DNA of 43,712 bases from an uncultured Prevotellaceae bacterium (GTDB lineage Bacteria > Bacteroidota > Bacteroidia > Bacteroidales > Bacteroidaceae), in the NCBI GenBank assembly GCA_937877625.1, contig CALFJG010000053.1:1-43712 (forward strand), read 5' to 3'. This document shows, one piece after another, positions 8,444 through 16,948 of the stretch (positions are counted from its first letter, which is position 1; every line of letters begins with the position of its first letter). The notes below the pieces were generated by a model. It saw only the letters and a list, made by a program, of their open reading frames with translations. It was not told the origin of the DNA and searched no databases. A program made the translations under genes and the position numbers.

Positions 8444-8704
8444 ATGGCACATAAAAAAGGCGTGGGTAGTTCAAAGAACGGACGTGAATCCCACAGCAAA
8501 CGACTTGGTGTGAAAATTTATGGTGGTCAGGCTTGCATTGCCGGCAATATCATTGTTCGTCAGCGCGGCACGGTACACTATCCTGGTCAGAACGTTGCTA
8601 TGGGCAAGGACAACACGCTCTACGCCCTTACTGACGGTATTGTAAAGTTCCGTCGTGGCAATCGCGACCGCAGTGTGGTTAGCGTGTTGCCCGCCGAGGC
8701 TTAA
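8444..8704 (+). CDS. rpmA: 50S ribosomal protein L27
   Basis: Large-subunit protein near the peptidyl-transferase centre, 86 residues. It starts MAHKKGVGSSKNGRESHSKRLGVK and has the conserved GNIIVRQRGT and HPG-like (HYPG) segments. The N-terminus begins directly with AHKKG, so no cleavable Firmicutes-type N-terminal extension is present. It is cotranscribed with rplU and followed 36 bp later by a strong terminator. Confidence 0.98.
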   Translation: MAHKKGVGSSKNGRESHSKRLGVKIYGGQACIAGNIIVRQRGTVHYPGQNVAMGKDNTLYALTDGIVKFRRGNRDRSVVSVLPAEA

Positions 8705-8740
8705 CGTCTTGGATACGCATACGTATCATTTAACGCTTTA

Positions 8741-8780
8741 GGCGGTCTATCTCCCTATCAGATAGGCCGCCGTTTTTTTT
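8741..8780 (+). terminator. rho-independent terminator of rplU-rpmA
   Basis: Arms GGCGGTCTATCT (8741-8752) and AGATAGGCCGCC (8760-8771) form a 12-bp stem with one wobble pair and a 7-nt loop, followed by eight T residues (8773-8780). Confidence 0.9.
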
Positions 8781-9164
8781 GATGCACCCCAATTATTCAG
8801 TGTGTTCCGATAATCTTTGGGTCGTTGCGCTTTGAAATTATTCCTCTCTTCTATAAAAAAGGATATTGCTGCCCGCCAAATGTTTGACGGCATTATGTAA
8901 TCCCTCCTTAACCCCTATAAACAGCCACATCTATTTCCGATTTCTAAAAGTATGCGCTATATAGTGCTTTCAGGTTGAGCGGGCAAGCCGCGTGTGTTCC
9001 GACGGGCGGCTCGCCTGCAAAATAGATAAGACGGATTTTAATCATAGTCCGAGGGCTTTTAAACTCGAGTTTAAAGGCTCTCGGACTACGTTTAATCACG
9101 GTCGGACTATTATTGTAATTGGTCGGACATCAATAAAAAAAGAACTGAGAGAGGGGGAGAGAGA
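8781..9164. other. non-coding gap between rpmA and the amylase-like gene
   Basis: This is a convergent intergenic region. No credible gene is seen: the one open frame (8992-9198, plus) has no family features and overlaps the amylase end. The left half has no obvious structure. The right half (9037-9128) holds a long palindrome and TCGGAC repeats. Confidence 0.6.
9037..9128. repeat. long palindrome with TCCGA/TCGGA repeats
   Basis: A near-perfect palindrome spans 9046-9087, centred on CTCGAG, with arms that pair throughout if two G-T wobbles are allowed. The direct repeats TTTAATCATAGTCCGA (9037-9052) and TTTAATCACGGTCGGA (9091-9106) bracket its ends. GGTCGGAC occurs at 9100-9107 and again at 9121-9128. 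The element may also end the amylase transcript, which stops 78 bp away, but neither side has a clear T run. It shares motifs with the window's first 92 bases. Confidence 0.6.
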
Positions 9165-10853
9165 TTATTTCGTGATGTGCAATGCCAGTCCTCCGTAGGC
9201 AGGGAGGGCGACGCTTATGAGGGTATCGGGTTGTAGGTTGAGGATTTGTGATTGTCTGCTGAGTAGGTCTGTGGCAGTGTATCTGCCTGGTAAAAGGTGG
9301 CAACAACCGAAGGCGTGTTCTGGCACGCGCACTTCTATTTGTCGTGCTTGGCCATCGAAATTGGCAAGACAGAGTAATGCTGCTGTTTTTGCCTTCTTTG
9401 TAGTTTTGTCAGGGGCGGTATAGCGCAGGAAAGCGTATTGTCGTGCGGCGTTGAACGTTTCGGGATGGTCGAAGTTGGCGTACATCAGGTCGTAGAAGCC
9501 TCCTTGTCTCACGATGTCGTTCTGTGAGCAGAGGCGTGTCAGAGTGGCATAGCGGTCGTATAGGTTTCGTTCAGCCTTGGTCAGGTGGGTGAGTCCCAGT
9601 GCCAGACGCTGGAGTTTTTCTACGCGCCAGTAGTCGAAAATAGTGGTACGTCCGTCGCGTCCGCTATAGCCTTCGGCATCCATCCCTGGCTCGCCCACTT
9701 CTTGTCCGGCATAAACCATTACGGCGGCTCGGCTCATCAGTGCGGCCACAAAGAAAGCGGGTAATGCCGCCTCGGCGTTGGAGGCGAAGAAGTCGGAGGC
9801 AATGCGTTGTTCATCGTGGTTTTCTAAGAAATGGAGCATATTGTCGCCGATGCCTTCCACTGTTTGCCAGCACGTGGTGATGTCGGCGGCCCACTTACTG
9901 CCTTGCACCACGGCACGCAGTGTGTCGTAGAGTCCTACTTTGTCGTAGAGATAGTCAAAGCCTGCACCGATGTAGCCGCGATAGCGCGCGGGATTGTACA
10001 CCTCGGCGATGAAGAGTACGCTGGGATAGGCGGCTTTTACGTGTGCTATGGCATATTGCCAAAACGCTTCGGGCACCATTTCTGCCATATCGCAGCGGAA
10101 AGCATCAACCCCGCGTGCCGCCCAGTGGAGCAGTATATGTGTCATTTTCTGCCACGTGGATGGTGTGGGAGAAAACCGTGTCTGCCCTTGCTGGTAGTCC
10201 ACGCCGTAGTTGAGTTTCACGGTTTCGTACCAGTCGTTGCGCGAGGGAAAGGCGTGGAAGCAGTCGTTCCCCGTGACTCGTGCGGGGTCTTCTTTGTAGG
10301 TACTCTCGGGTGCGAAATTGGCGGTGGAGAGTCGTTGACCAGGAATGTAGTAAAAGTTGTTTTGTGGCGAGAAGGCCAGAGCGAGGTTGTCGTCGGCTCC
10401 GAGGTCGCGCACACCCTCGGGAGCGCAGATGGAGCGATATTGTCGCGCCACGTGGTTGGGTACGAAATCTATCACCGCTTTCAGCCCTGCACGGTGTGTG
10501 CGTGCTATTAGGGCGTTGAAAGCTTCGTGACGCTCGGCGGGATTGTTGAAGAGGTCGAGGTCAAGGTCGTAGTAGTCGGCAATGGCGTAGGGAGAGCCAG
10601 CTCGTCCTTTCACTACATCGGGGTGCGATGGTGGTATGCCCAGTGTGCTGTAATCGGTTTGTGTGGCGTGGCGCAGCAGCCCGGTGTACCACACGTGGGT
10701 GTAGCCTGCTTGCTTGAGGCGGCGCAGCAGTGCCGGGGTGAAAGCCTCAAGCGTGCCGCAGCCGTTGTCGTCAATGGTGCCGTTGGGAACGTTGATGCCT
10801 TTCTTCGTGTTGCCAAACAATCGTGGCAACACTTGATAGATGACGGGCTTCAT
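9165..10853 (-). CDS. GH13 alpha-amylase family glycosidase, cytoplasmic
   Basis: Probable hydrolase of alpha-1,4-glucans or maltodextrins. The 562-residue protein has the four GH13 regions: DFVPNH (about 129-134), GVDAFRCDMAE with the nucleophile Asp (about 255), FIAEVYN with the acid/base Glu (about 284), and FLENHDEQ with the third Asp (about 347). There is no signal peptide, so it should act on internal glucans such as glycogen breakdown products. Its ATG overlaps the fabD stop in an ATGA, so its translation is coupled to fabD. Exact specificity cannot be read from sequence. Glycogen synthase and phosphorylase genes lie 8 kb away. Confidence 0.9.
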   Translation of the reverse strand: MKPVIYQVLPRLFGNTKKGINVPNGTIDDNGCGTLEAFTPALLRRLKQAGYTHVWYTGLLRHATQTDYSTLGIPPSHPDVVKGRAGSPYAIADYYDLDLDLFNNPAERHEAFNALIARTHRAGLKAVIDFVPNHVARQYRSICAPEGVRDLGADDNLALAFSPQNNFYYIPGQRLSTANFAPESTYKEDPARVTGNDCFHAFPSRNDWYETVKLNYGVDYQQGQTRFSPTPSTWQKMTHILLHWAARGVDAFRCDMAEMVPEAFWQYAIAHVKAAYPSVLFIAEVYNPARYRGYIGAGFDYLYDKVGLYDTLRAVVQGSKWAADITTCWQTVEGIGDNMLHFLENHDEQRIASDFFASNAEAALPAFFVAALMSRAAVMVYAGQEVGEPGMDAEGYSGRDGRTTIFDYWRVEKLQRLALGLTHLTKAERNLYDRYATLTRLCSQNDIVRQGGFYDLMYANFDHPETFNAARQYAFLRYTAPDKTTKKAKTAALLCLANFDGQARQIEVRVPEHAFGCCHLLPGRYTATDLLSRQSQILNLQPDTLISVALPAYGGLALHITK

Positions 10854-11752
10854 AAGAGTTCGTTTGCACTACGCAGCGTGATGTCGTGTCCCTTGGCTAT
10901 TTTTACAATCATACCTTGCAAGGCCTTTCCGGGGCCGCACTCGGTGAAACACGTAGCACCGTCGGCGAGCATCTGGCCTACCTCTTTTGTCCATCGTACA
11001 GGCGATGTGAGTTGTCGGGTGATGTTTTCTTTTATCACGGCGGGGTCGGTCTGTGCCATTCCGTCCACATTCTGATAGACGGGACACCGTGGTGTGGAAA
11101 AAGCTGTTTCGTTGATGGCTTTCTCGAGTTCCTCTTTGGCAGGTTGCATCAGGGGTGAGTGGAACGCCCCGCCCACGCTGAGCATCAAGGCACGTTTGGC
11201 ACCAGCTTCTTTCAGGCGGGTGCATGCGGCCTCTACTGCCTCGCGCTGTCCGCTAATGACGAGTTGGCCGGGACAGTTGTAGTTGGCTGCCACCACAAGG
11301 CTCTCGGGCGAACATACATTGGCGCATACTTGCTCCACCACGTCATCGGGCAGAGCGATGGTGGCAGCCATAGTGCCAGGAACGGCCTCGCAAGCCTTTT
11401 GCATCGCTTCTGCGCGACGGCTCACGAGCCTTAGGCCGTTTTCAAAACTCAAGGCACCGGCGGCAACGAGGGCGGAGAACTCTCCGAGCGAGTGGCCGCC
11501 TACCATATCGGGGCGGAAAGCATCGCCCAGACAGAATGCCGTTATCACGCTGTGGAGAAACACGGCGGGCTGCGTCACGCGTGTTTGCTTTAAGTCTTCG
11601 TCCGTGCCAGCGAACATCGTGTCAGTGATACGGAAACCAAGTATCTCGTTGGCTTGCTCAAAATATTCTTTGGCCACAGGGTGCTGGTCGTATAAGTCCT
11701 TGCCCATGCCTACAAACTGTGCCCCTTGTCCAGGAAATACAAATGCGTTCAT
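10850..11752 (-). CDS. fabD: malonyl-CoA:ACP transacylase
   Basis: Transfers malonyl groups from CoA to acyl carrier protein for fatty-acid elongation. The chosen start (ATG at 11752) gives 300 residues beginning MNAFVFPGQGAQFVGMG, the normal FabD N-terminus; the frame stays open further upstream, but a promoter lies there. The active-site motif GHSLGE carries the nucleophile Ser (about residue 88), and the catalytic His lies in VGGAFHSPLM (about 194). The family motif GPGKALQGM is near the C-terminus. Its stop codon overlaps the start of the GH13 gene (ATGA). Confidence 0.96.
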   Translation of the reverse strand: MNAFVFPGQGAQFVGMGKDLYDQHPVAKEYFEQANEILGFRITDTMFAGTDEDLKQTRVTQPAVFLHSVITAFCLGDAFRPDMVGGHSLGEFSALVAAGALSFENGLRLVSRRAEAMQKACEAVPGTMAATIALPDDVVEQVCANVCSPESLVVAANYNCPGQLVISGQREAVEAACTRLKEAGAKRALMLSVGGAFHSPLMQPAKEELEKAINETAFSTPRCPVYQNVDGMAQTDPAVIKENITRQLTSPVRWTKEVGQMLADGATCFTECGPGKALQGMIVKIAKGHDITLRSANELL

Positions 11753-11788
11753 TGTAGAAAAAAGCTTAATGTAATAAAAATATCGCCG

Positions 11789-11818
11789 CAAAAGTAAACA
11801 ATCTCCATTGTAAGTCAA
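11789..11818 (-). promoter_or_regulatory. fabD promoter
   Basis: On the minus strand, TTG (11816-11818) and TACTTTTG (11789-11796) are separated by exactly 19 bp, a textbook Bacteroidetes arrangement. The -7 box is 37 bp before the fabD ATG. This placement argues for the start at 11752 rather than any upstream start. Confidence 0.7.
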
Positions 11819-11885
11819 GCCTCTAAGCCTAAAAAGTGGTTTGCGGGTGGTGTGGCACGTTGAAAAGTTGTATCTTCGCGCCGCA

Positions 11886-14348
11886 ATGATGAAGACAGAA
11901 GCAAACACACAAAGCCCTTTTTCGCTTATCGCCGATTTTGAGGGCGACATTCGGGATTTATTCTCCCCCAATATTGGTCCTACCCTTCCTCTGCTGCCTG
12001 TGCGCGGCTTAGTACTCTATCCTGGTGTGCTGGCACCTATCAACGTGAGCCGCCAGAGTTCCCTCCTCCTGCTTGAGCAAGCTCGCGAAACCGATGGCTT
12101 CTTTGTCGTAGTACCCCAAGTAAATGCTGATAAAGAGAGTCCTGAACTACCCGACCTCCATAAGGTTGGCGTTGTAGCCAAAGTGGTGCGCTCGCTTGAT
12201 ATGGGGCCTTTTGGCAATACCACCATACTCCACGGCTACGGACGCGTGGAGATAGGCTCGCTCACCAAACGCACGCCTTACCTACGCGCCAAGGTGCGAC
12301 TGCTCGAAGAGGGTATTCCTGCCTCCGATAACAAAGAGTGGCAGGCCGTGGTGGATGCGTGCCGCGAGAATACCATAAAACTCATTGAGAGCAGCGATAT
12401 GATACCCAGCGGTGCTGTATTTGCCGTTCGTGGTATCAACAATCCCATAGCATTCATCAACTTTATCTGTACCAACCTGCCTTTCCCCACGAGCGAGAAA
12501 TGTCAACTGCTTTTTGAGGGAGACATGGTGAAGCGTGCCACTGGCCTGCTCGCTATTCTCAACCGCGAATTGCAGTATGCTCAACTCAAAGAACAGATAC
12601 AGAACAAAACACGCGAGGATCTTGACAAGCAACACAAGGAATACTTCCTGCGCCAGCAAATTCAGAACATACAAAGTGAGTTGGGTAACGAAAAGGAGGG
12701 ACACGACGCTGCCGAGCTACGCGAGAAAGCCAAGGGGTTGCCCCTCCCTGAAAAAGTGCGCGAGGTGTTTGATAAAGAGTTGGGCAAACTGGAGCGTATG
12801 AACTCGCAATACCCCGACTATACCACGCAACTAACCTATCTTGAGACCCTTGTGGATTTGCCTTGGGGCAAACAGACGGAGGACACCCACGACATCTCCG
12901 CCGCTGCTCGCATTCTCGACCGCGACCACTACGGAATGGAGCGTGTGAAAGAGCGCATAATGGAATACCTCGCCGCGCTGGCCTACAGCCGCGAGGTGAA
13001 GTCACCCATCGTATGCCTTGTGGGGCCGCCGGGTGTGGGCAAAACATCTTTGGGTAAGAGCATTGCCGAGTCGCTTGGTCGGAAATATGTGCGTATCTCA
13101 TTAGGCGGCGTACACGATGAGGCCGAGATACGCGGTCACCGCCGCACCTATGTCGGCGCAATGCCTGGGCGCATCATACAAAATATCGTGAAAGCCGGCA
13201 CCGAGAATCCCGTCTTTGTGCTTGATGAGGTTGACAAACTAAGCACTGGCGGTAGTTGGAACGGTGACCCGCAGGCTGCCCTGCTTGAAGTACTCGACCC
13301 CGAACAAAACAACGCTTTCCACGACAATTTCCTTGACATCGACTACGACCTCTCCAAGGTACTCTTCATCGCCACGGCCAACACGCTCAGCACCATCCCT
13401 ACCGCCCTGCTTGACCGTATGGAAATCATACAAGTGGAGGGCTATCTCACCGAGGAGAAACGCGAAATAGCTCGCCAACACCTCCTGCCCAAACATCTTG
13501 TGCAGTATAAGGACGAGGTGGCTAAGCGAGTCAGTCTGCCAGCTGCCACTCTTGATTATATCATAGAGAAATATACTCGCGAGAGCGGTGTGCGCGGTCT
13601 GGAGAAGCAGATAGAAAAGATACTGCGCAAGGTAGCCTACTGTGTTGCTGGTGGCGATGACAAATTGCCCAAGCGCGGTGCTTTGCGCCCCTCTCACATT
13701 GAGAAACTCCTCGGCAAACCACCCTACAATCGCGACAAATATCAAGGCAACGACTATGCAGGTGTGGTTACTGGCCTGGCTTGGACTGCTGTGGGTGGTG
13801 AGATACTCTTTATCGAAACAAGCCTCACACGCAGCAAACAACCCAAATTGACACTTACTGGAAACCTTGGCGATGTGATGAAAGAGAGTGCCGTTATAGC
13901 TCTGGAATACGTCAAGGCACACGCCGCCGACCTGCACGTCAACCCTGAGGTGTTCGACCAATGGGCTATCCATATCCACGTGCCTGAAGGTGCGACACCC
14001 AAAGATGGCCCCTCGGCGGGTATCACCATCGCTACGAGCATTGCCAGTGCCCTGACGCAGCGTAGGGTGAGGGCTCGTACAGCAATGACGGGCGAAATCA
14101 CGTTGCGAGGGAAAGTGCTGCCCGTGGGAGGTATCAAAGAGAAGATACTTGCTGCCAAACGTGCTGGCATCGTTGATATCGTACTGTCGCGCGAAAACCG
14201 CAAAGACATTGAGGAAATTCAAGACCGTTACCTCCAAGGTCTCGCTTTCCATTTTGTTGATACCGTTCTTGATGTCTTCCGTTTTGCACTCCTAAAAGAG
14301 ACTGTGGAGAAACCGCTTGTGTTTGAGGTGAAGAAAGAAACGAAATAG
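11886..14348 (+). CDS. lon: ATP-dependent endopeptidase Lon
   Basis: Cytoplasmic AAA+ serine protease that degrades misfolded and regulatory proteins. From the ATG at 11886 it has 820 residues. In order it shows the N-terminal substrate-binding domain (LPLLPVRGLVLYPGVLAPINV), a coiled helical linker, the AAA+ module with Walker A GPPGVGKTS (about 380-388) and Walker B VFVLDEVDK (about 443-451), and the protease domain with the dyad Ser in PKDGPSAG (about 710) and Lys in GGIKEK (about 753). An in-frame TTG at 11841 was rejected as start because it overlaps the promoter-like TATCTTCG box at 11871-11878. That box would give a very short leader. Confidence 0.97.
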   Translation: MMKTEANTQSPFSLIADFEGDIRDLFSPNIGPTLPLLPVRGLVLYPGVLAPINVSRQSSLLLLEQARETDGFFVVVPQVNADKESPELPDLHKVGVVAKVVRSLDMGPFGNTTILHGYGRVEIGSLTKRTPYLRAKVRLLEEGIPASDNKEWQAVVDACRENTIKLIESSDMIPSGAVFAVRGINNPIAFINFICTNLPFPTSEKCQLLFEGDMVKRATGLLAILNRELQYAQLKEQIQNKTREDLDKQHKEYFLRQQIQNIQSELGNEKEGHDAAELREKAKGLPLPEKVREVFDKELGKLERMNSQYPDYTTQLTYLETLVDLPWGKQTEDTHDISAAARILDRDHYGMERVKERIMEYLAALAYSREVKSPIVCLVGPPGVGKTSLGKSIAESLGRKYVRISLGGVHDEAEIRGHRRTYVGAMPGRIIQNIVKAGTENPVFVLDEVDKLSTGGSWNGDPQAALLEVLDPEQNNAFHDNFLDIDYDLSKVLFIATANTLSTIPTALLDRMEIIQVEGYLTEEKREIARQHLLPKHLVQYKDEVAKRVSLPAATLDYIIEKYTRESGVRGLEKQIEKILRKVAYCVAGGDDKLPKRGALRPSHIEKLLGKPPYNRDKYQGNDYAGVVTGLAWTAVGGEILFIETSLTRSKQPKLTLTGNLGDVMKESAVIALEYVKAHAADLHVNPEVFDQWAIHIHVPEGATPKDGPSAGITIATSIASALTQRRVRARTAMTGEITLRGKVLPVGGIKEKILAAKRAGIVDIVLSRENRKDIEEIQDRYLQGLAFHFVDTVLDVFRFALLKETVEKPLVFEVKKETK

Positions 14349-14415
14349 GCGGCGCGCGTTTATCATTAGAATAAGAGACCTATGGAAACAAGGTGCCGCA
14401 GCGGCCTGAAAGATC

Positions 14416-14459
14416 AACGAACGTGTAGCGCAAGGCGATGTGCTGAGTTGGTTCGTTTT
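14416..14459 (+). terminator. possible terminator after lon
   Basis: AACGAAC (14416-14422) pairs perfectly with GTTCGTT (14451-14457). Inside, AGCGCA (14427-14432) can pair with TGTGCT (14439-14444, one wobble). TTTTGCTCTTT follows. The interrupted stem and weak T run make this a modest call. The rest of the 220-bp gap to tgt holds nothing recognised. Confidence 0.4.
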
Positions 14460-14571
14460 GCTCTTTCCAAGCGTGTAAAACGGTAGATAAAAGTCCGAAG
14501 AAATGTGAAGAGTCTTGGGAAATGATAAGCGAGTTTACAAGTCTCTAACAAATCCCCTCATTCTCCTACAA

Positions 14572-15702
14572 ATGCCTTTTACCCTCCATCACACCGATAC
14601 TCATACAGGTGCCCGTGCTGGTGTGTTTCATACTGCTCACGGCGATATAGCAACGCCTATCTTTATGCCAGTGGGTACTGTGGGCAGTGTCAAAGGCGTG
14701 CATTTCCGCGAACTGCGCGAAGCGGTGAAAGCACAAATCATATTGGGCAACACCTACCATCTATACCTGCGTCCAGGCATCGAAGTGTTGAGAGCCGCAG
14801 GCGGCCTGCACCGTTTCATAGGTTGGGAGCGTCCGATACTGACGGACAGCGGCGGCTTCCAAGTTTTTTCGCTCACTGGTATCCGCAAACTACGCAGAGA
14901 AGGTTGCGAGTTTCGCTCACACATTGATGGCAGTAAGCATTTCTTTTCGCCCGAGAGTGTCATCGACACCGAACGCGCCATCGGTGCTGACATTATGATG
15001 GCTTTTGATGAGTGTCCGCCTGGCACCGCCGATAGGGGCTATGCCCGCCGCTCTCTTGATCTCACGCACCACTGGCTGGAACGTTGTTGGCAGCGTTATG
15101 AAGACACCGAACCGCTCTATGGCTATCATCAGAGCTTGTTTCCCATCGTGCAAGGGTGTGTCTATCCCGACCTGCGATGTGAGAGTGCGGAGTTTGTGAA
15201 GCAGTTTCCCGCCGACGGTTATGCCATCGGCGGTCTGGCTGTGGGCGAACCCACCGAGCAGATGTATGAGATGATAGAAGTGGTCAACGCCATCCTGCCC
15301 GCCGATCGCCCGAGGTATCTGATGGGCGTCGGTACGCCGCAGAACCTCCTTGAAGCCATTAGCCGCGGCGTGGATATGTTTGACTGTGTAATGCCCACCC
15401 GCAACGGACGCAACGCTATGCTGTTCACCCCTCACGGTATTATGAATATGCGAAACGCGAAGTGGGCAAATGATTTTGCACCTATCGACGAAGAAGGTGT
15501 CTGCTCCTTAGACAATACTACCTCACGTGCTTACCTCCATCACCTCTTCAAGGCTGGCGAACTTCTTGCCTTGCAGATAGCCAGTATCCACAACCTCGCG
15601 TTCTACCTTTGGCTTGTCGGTCAGGCGCGCGAACATATACTTAGCGGTGATTTCGCCGAATGGAAAAACGACTTTTTGCCACGTCTCGGCCAACGCTTAT
15701 GA
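14572..15702 (+). CDS. tgt: tRNA-guanine transglycosylase, Bacteroidetes type
   Basis: Swaps guanine-34 for preQ1 in Asp, Asn, His and Tyr tRNAs, the key step of queuosine synthesis. The ATG at 14572 gives 376 residues, starting MPFTLHHTDTHTGARAG; an in-frame TTG at 14515 would add 19 unlikely residues. The active-site motif TDSGGFQVFS is at about 91-100, and the second catalytic region is VDMFDCVMPTRNGRNAMLF. Where E. coli Tgt has a Cys-x-Cys-xx-Cys zinc site, this protein reads EEGVCSLDNTTSRAYLHHL, keeping only one of the three Cys, although IHN with the His is present. The stop overlaps the next gene's ATG. Confidence 0.95.
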   Translation: MPFTLHHTDTHTGARAGVFHTAHGDIATPIFMPVGTVGSVKGVHFRELREAVKAQIILGNTYHLYLRPGIEVLRAAGGLHRFIGWERPILTDSGGFQVFSLTGIRKLRREGCEFRSHIDGSKHFFSPESVIDTERAIGADIMMAFDECPPGTADRGYARRSLDLTHHWLERCWQRYEDTEPLYGYHQSLFPIVQGCVYPDLRCESAEFVKQFPADGYAIGGLAVGEPTEQMYEMIEVVNAILPADRPRYLMGVGTPQNLLEAISRGVDMFDCVMPTRNGRNAMLFTPHGIMNMRNAKWANDFAPIDEEGVCSLDNTTSRAYLHHLFKAGELLALQIASIHNLAFYLWLVGQAREHILSGDFAEWKNDFLPRLGQRL

Positions 15703-16889
15703 AACAATCAGTGAAACACTTCGTGTCGTCGCTCCTTAGGTATCTGCCGCACGTCTCCCTAACAGACGTGTCGCTGCGCAGTGTGTGGGAACGGTTGGGG
15801 CTGAAGCGGCTCGACCGTTATATCATAGGCAAGTTTCTCGGTACATACTTTTTTCTGCTGATGATAATCATTGCCATCAGCCTTGTGATAGACATCAACG
15901 AGAAGATTGACAAAATCACTGCCGCCCACGCACCAATGCGCGCTATCATTGTGGACTATTACTTGAACTTTATCCCCTATTTCAGCAATCTGTTTAGTCC
16001 GCTCTTTGTGTTTATCGCCGTTATCTTCTTTACCTCCAAACTCGCCGACGGCAGCGAGATTATAGCAATGAAGAGTACGGGTATGAGTTTTCGCCGCCTG
16101 TTGCGTCCCTATATGATTTCTGCTGCCCTGATTGCAGTGATAACGCTGTTGCTTGGCCTCTATGTCATACCACGCGGCAATGTGGCACGTGTGAACTTTG
16201 AGAACACCTACGTGAAGAAAAAGAAAGTCACCACTGCTGAGAATATACAGTTACAGGTAGAGAAAGGCGTGGTGGCCTATTTCCAACATTTCGACAACGC
16301 CACCAAGAGCGGCTACGGATTCTCGCTTGATAAGTTTAACGACAAGAAACTCGTCTCACACCTCACCGCTCAACAGGTGCAGTACGACACGCTCTCTTCC
16401 CACAAATACCACTGGACGCTCCATAGCGTGCAGATACGTACATTTAATGGAATGCGCGAGAAAGTGGCGTATTATGAGAGCCTTGACAGCACCATCGCCG
16501 CCGAGCCCGCCGACCTTGTCAATACACGCAACCAGCAGGAAACGATGACCTCGCCCGAGTTGCGCCAATACATTGAGCGGCAAAAGATGCGCGGCGCGGC
16601 AGGGCTGCAGGCTTTTGAGGTGGAGTACCACAAACGCTTCGCTATGCCGTTCTCCGCCTTTATCCTCACCCTTATTGGCGTAGCCCTCAGCAGCGAGAAA
16701 CGCAAGGGCGGTGGTATGGGTACAAGTATCGGCATAGGACTCGCACTGAGTTTCTCTTATATACTCTTCCAAACCGTCTCGGCATCTTTTGCTGTCAACG
16801 GTGGCTGGCCACCGATGCTCGCAGCATGGATACCCAACATCCTCTTTGCCGCCATCGCCTTTGTGCTTTATAAGCGTGCACCGCAATAG
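15699..16889 (+). CDS. LptF/LptG (YjgP/YjgQ) family permease
   Basis: Probable inner-membrane component of the lipopolysaccharide export ABC transporter, which lifts LPS out of the inner membrane. The family N-terminus LKRLDRYIIGKFLGTYFFLLMIIIAISLVIDINEKID begins about 35 residues into the 396-residue product. Three membrane segments follow on the N-terminal side, then a periplasmic beta-jellyroll region (about 180-300), then three more segments including the conserved MPFSAFILTLIGVALS. The start ATG (15699) overlaps the tgt stop (ATGA), so the two are translationally coupled. The N-terminal extension before the first helix is longer than I would expect for the family. Confidence 0.9.
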   Translation: MKQSVKHFVSSLLRYLPHVSLTDVSLRSVWERLGLKRLDRYIIGKFLGTYFFLLMIIIAISLVIDINEKIDKITAAHAPMRAIIVDYYLNFIPYFSNLFSPLFVFIAVIFFTSKLADGSEIIAMKSTGMSFRRLLRPYMISAALIAVITLLLGLYVIPRGNVARVNFENTYVKKKKVTTAENIQLQVEKGVVAYFQHFDNATKSGYGFSLDKFNDKKLVSHLTAQQVQYDTLSSHKYHWTLHSVQIRTFNGMREKVAYYESLDSTIAAEPADLVNTRNQQETMTSPELRQYIERQKMRGAAGLQAFEVEYHKRFAMPFSAFILTLIGVALSSEKRKGGGMGTSIGIGLALSFSYILFQTVSASFAVNGGWPPMLAAWIPNILFAAIAFVLYKRAPQ

Positions 16890-16948
16890 CCTATGCCGAG
16901 TGCACTCCAACAGCCTACATAGTGTACATAAAATACATTAAGAGAACT

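Noticed and set aside
8992..9198. 68-residue plus-strand frame
   Set aside because: It runs through the long palindrome and into the 3' end of the amylase-like gene; no motif.
11753..11971. N-terminal extension of FabD
   Set aside because: The frame is open but overlaps the fabD promoter, and the family starts at MNAFVFPGQG.
13239..14252. 337-residue minus-strand frame opposite lon
   Set aside because: Antisense of a strongly conserved gene, no recognisable motif.
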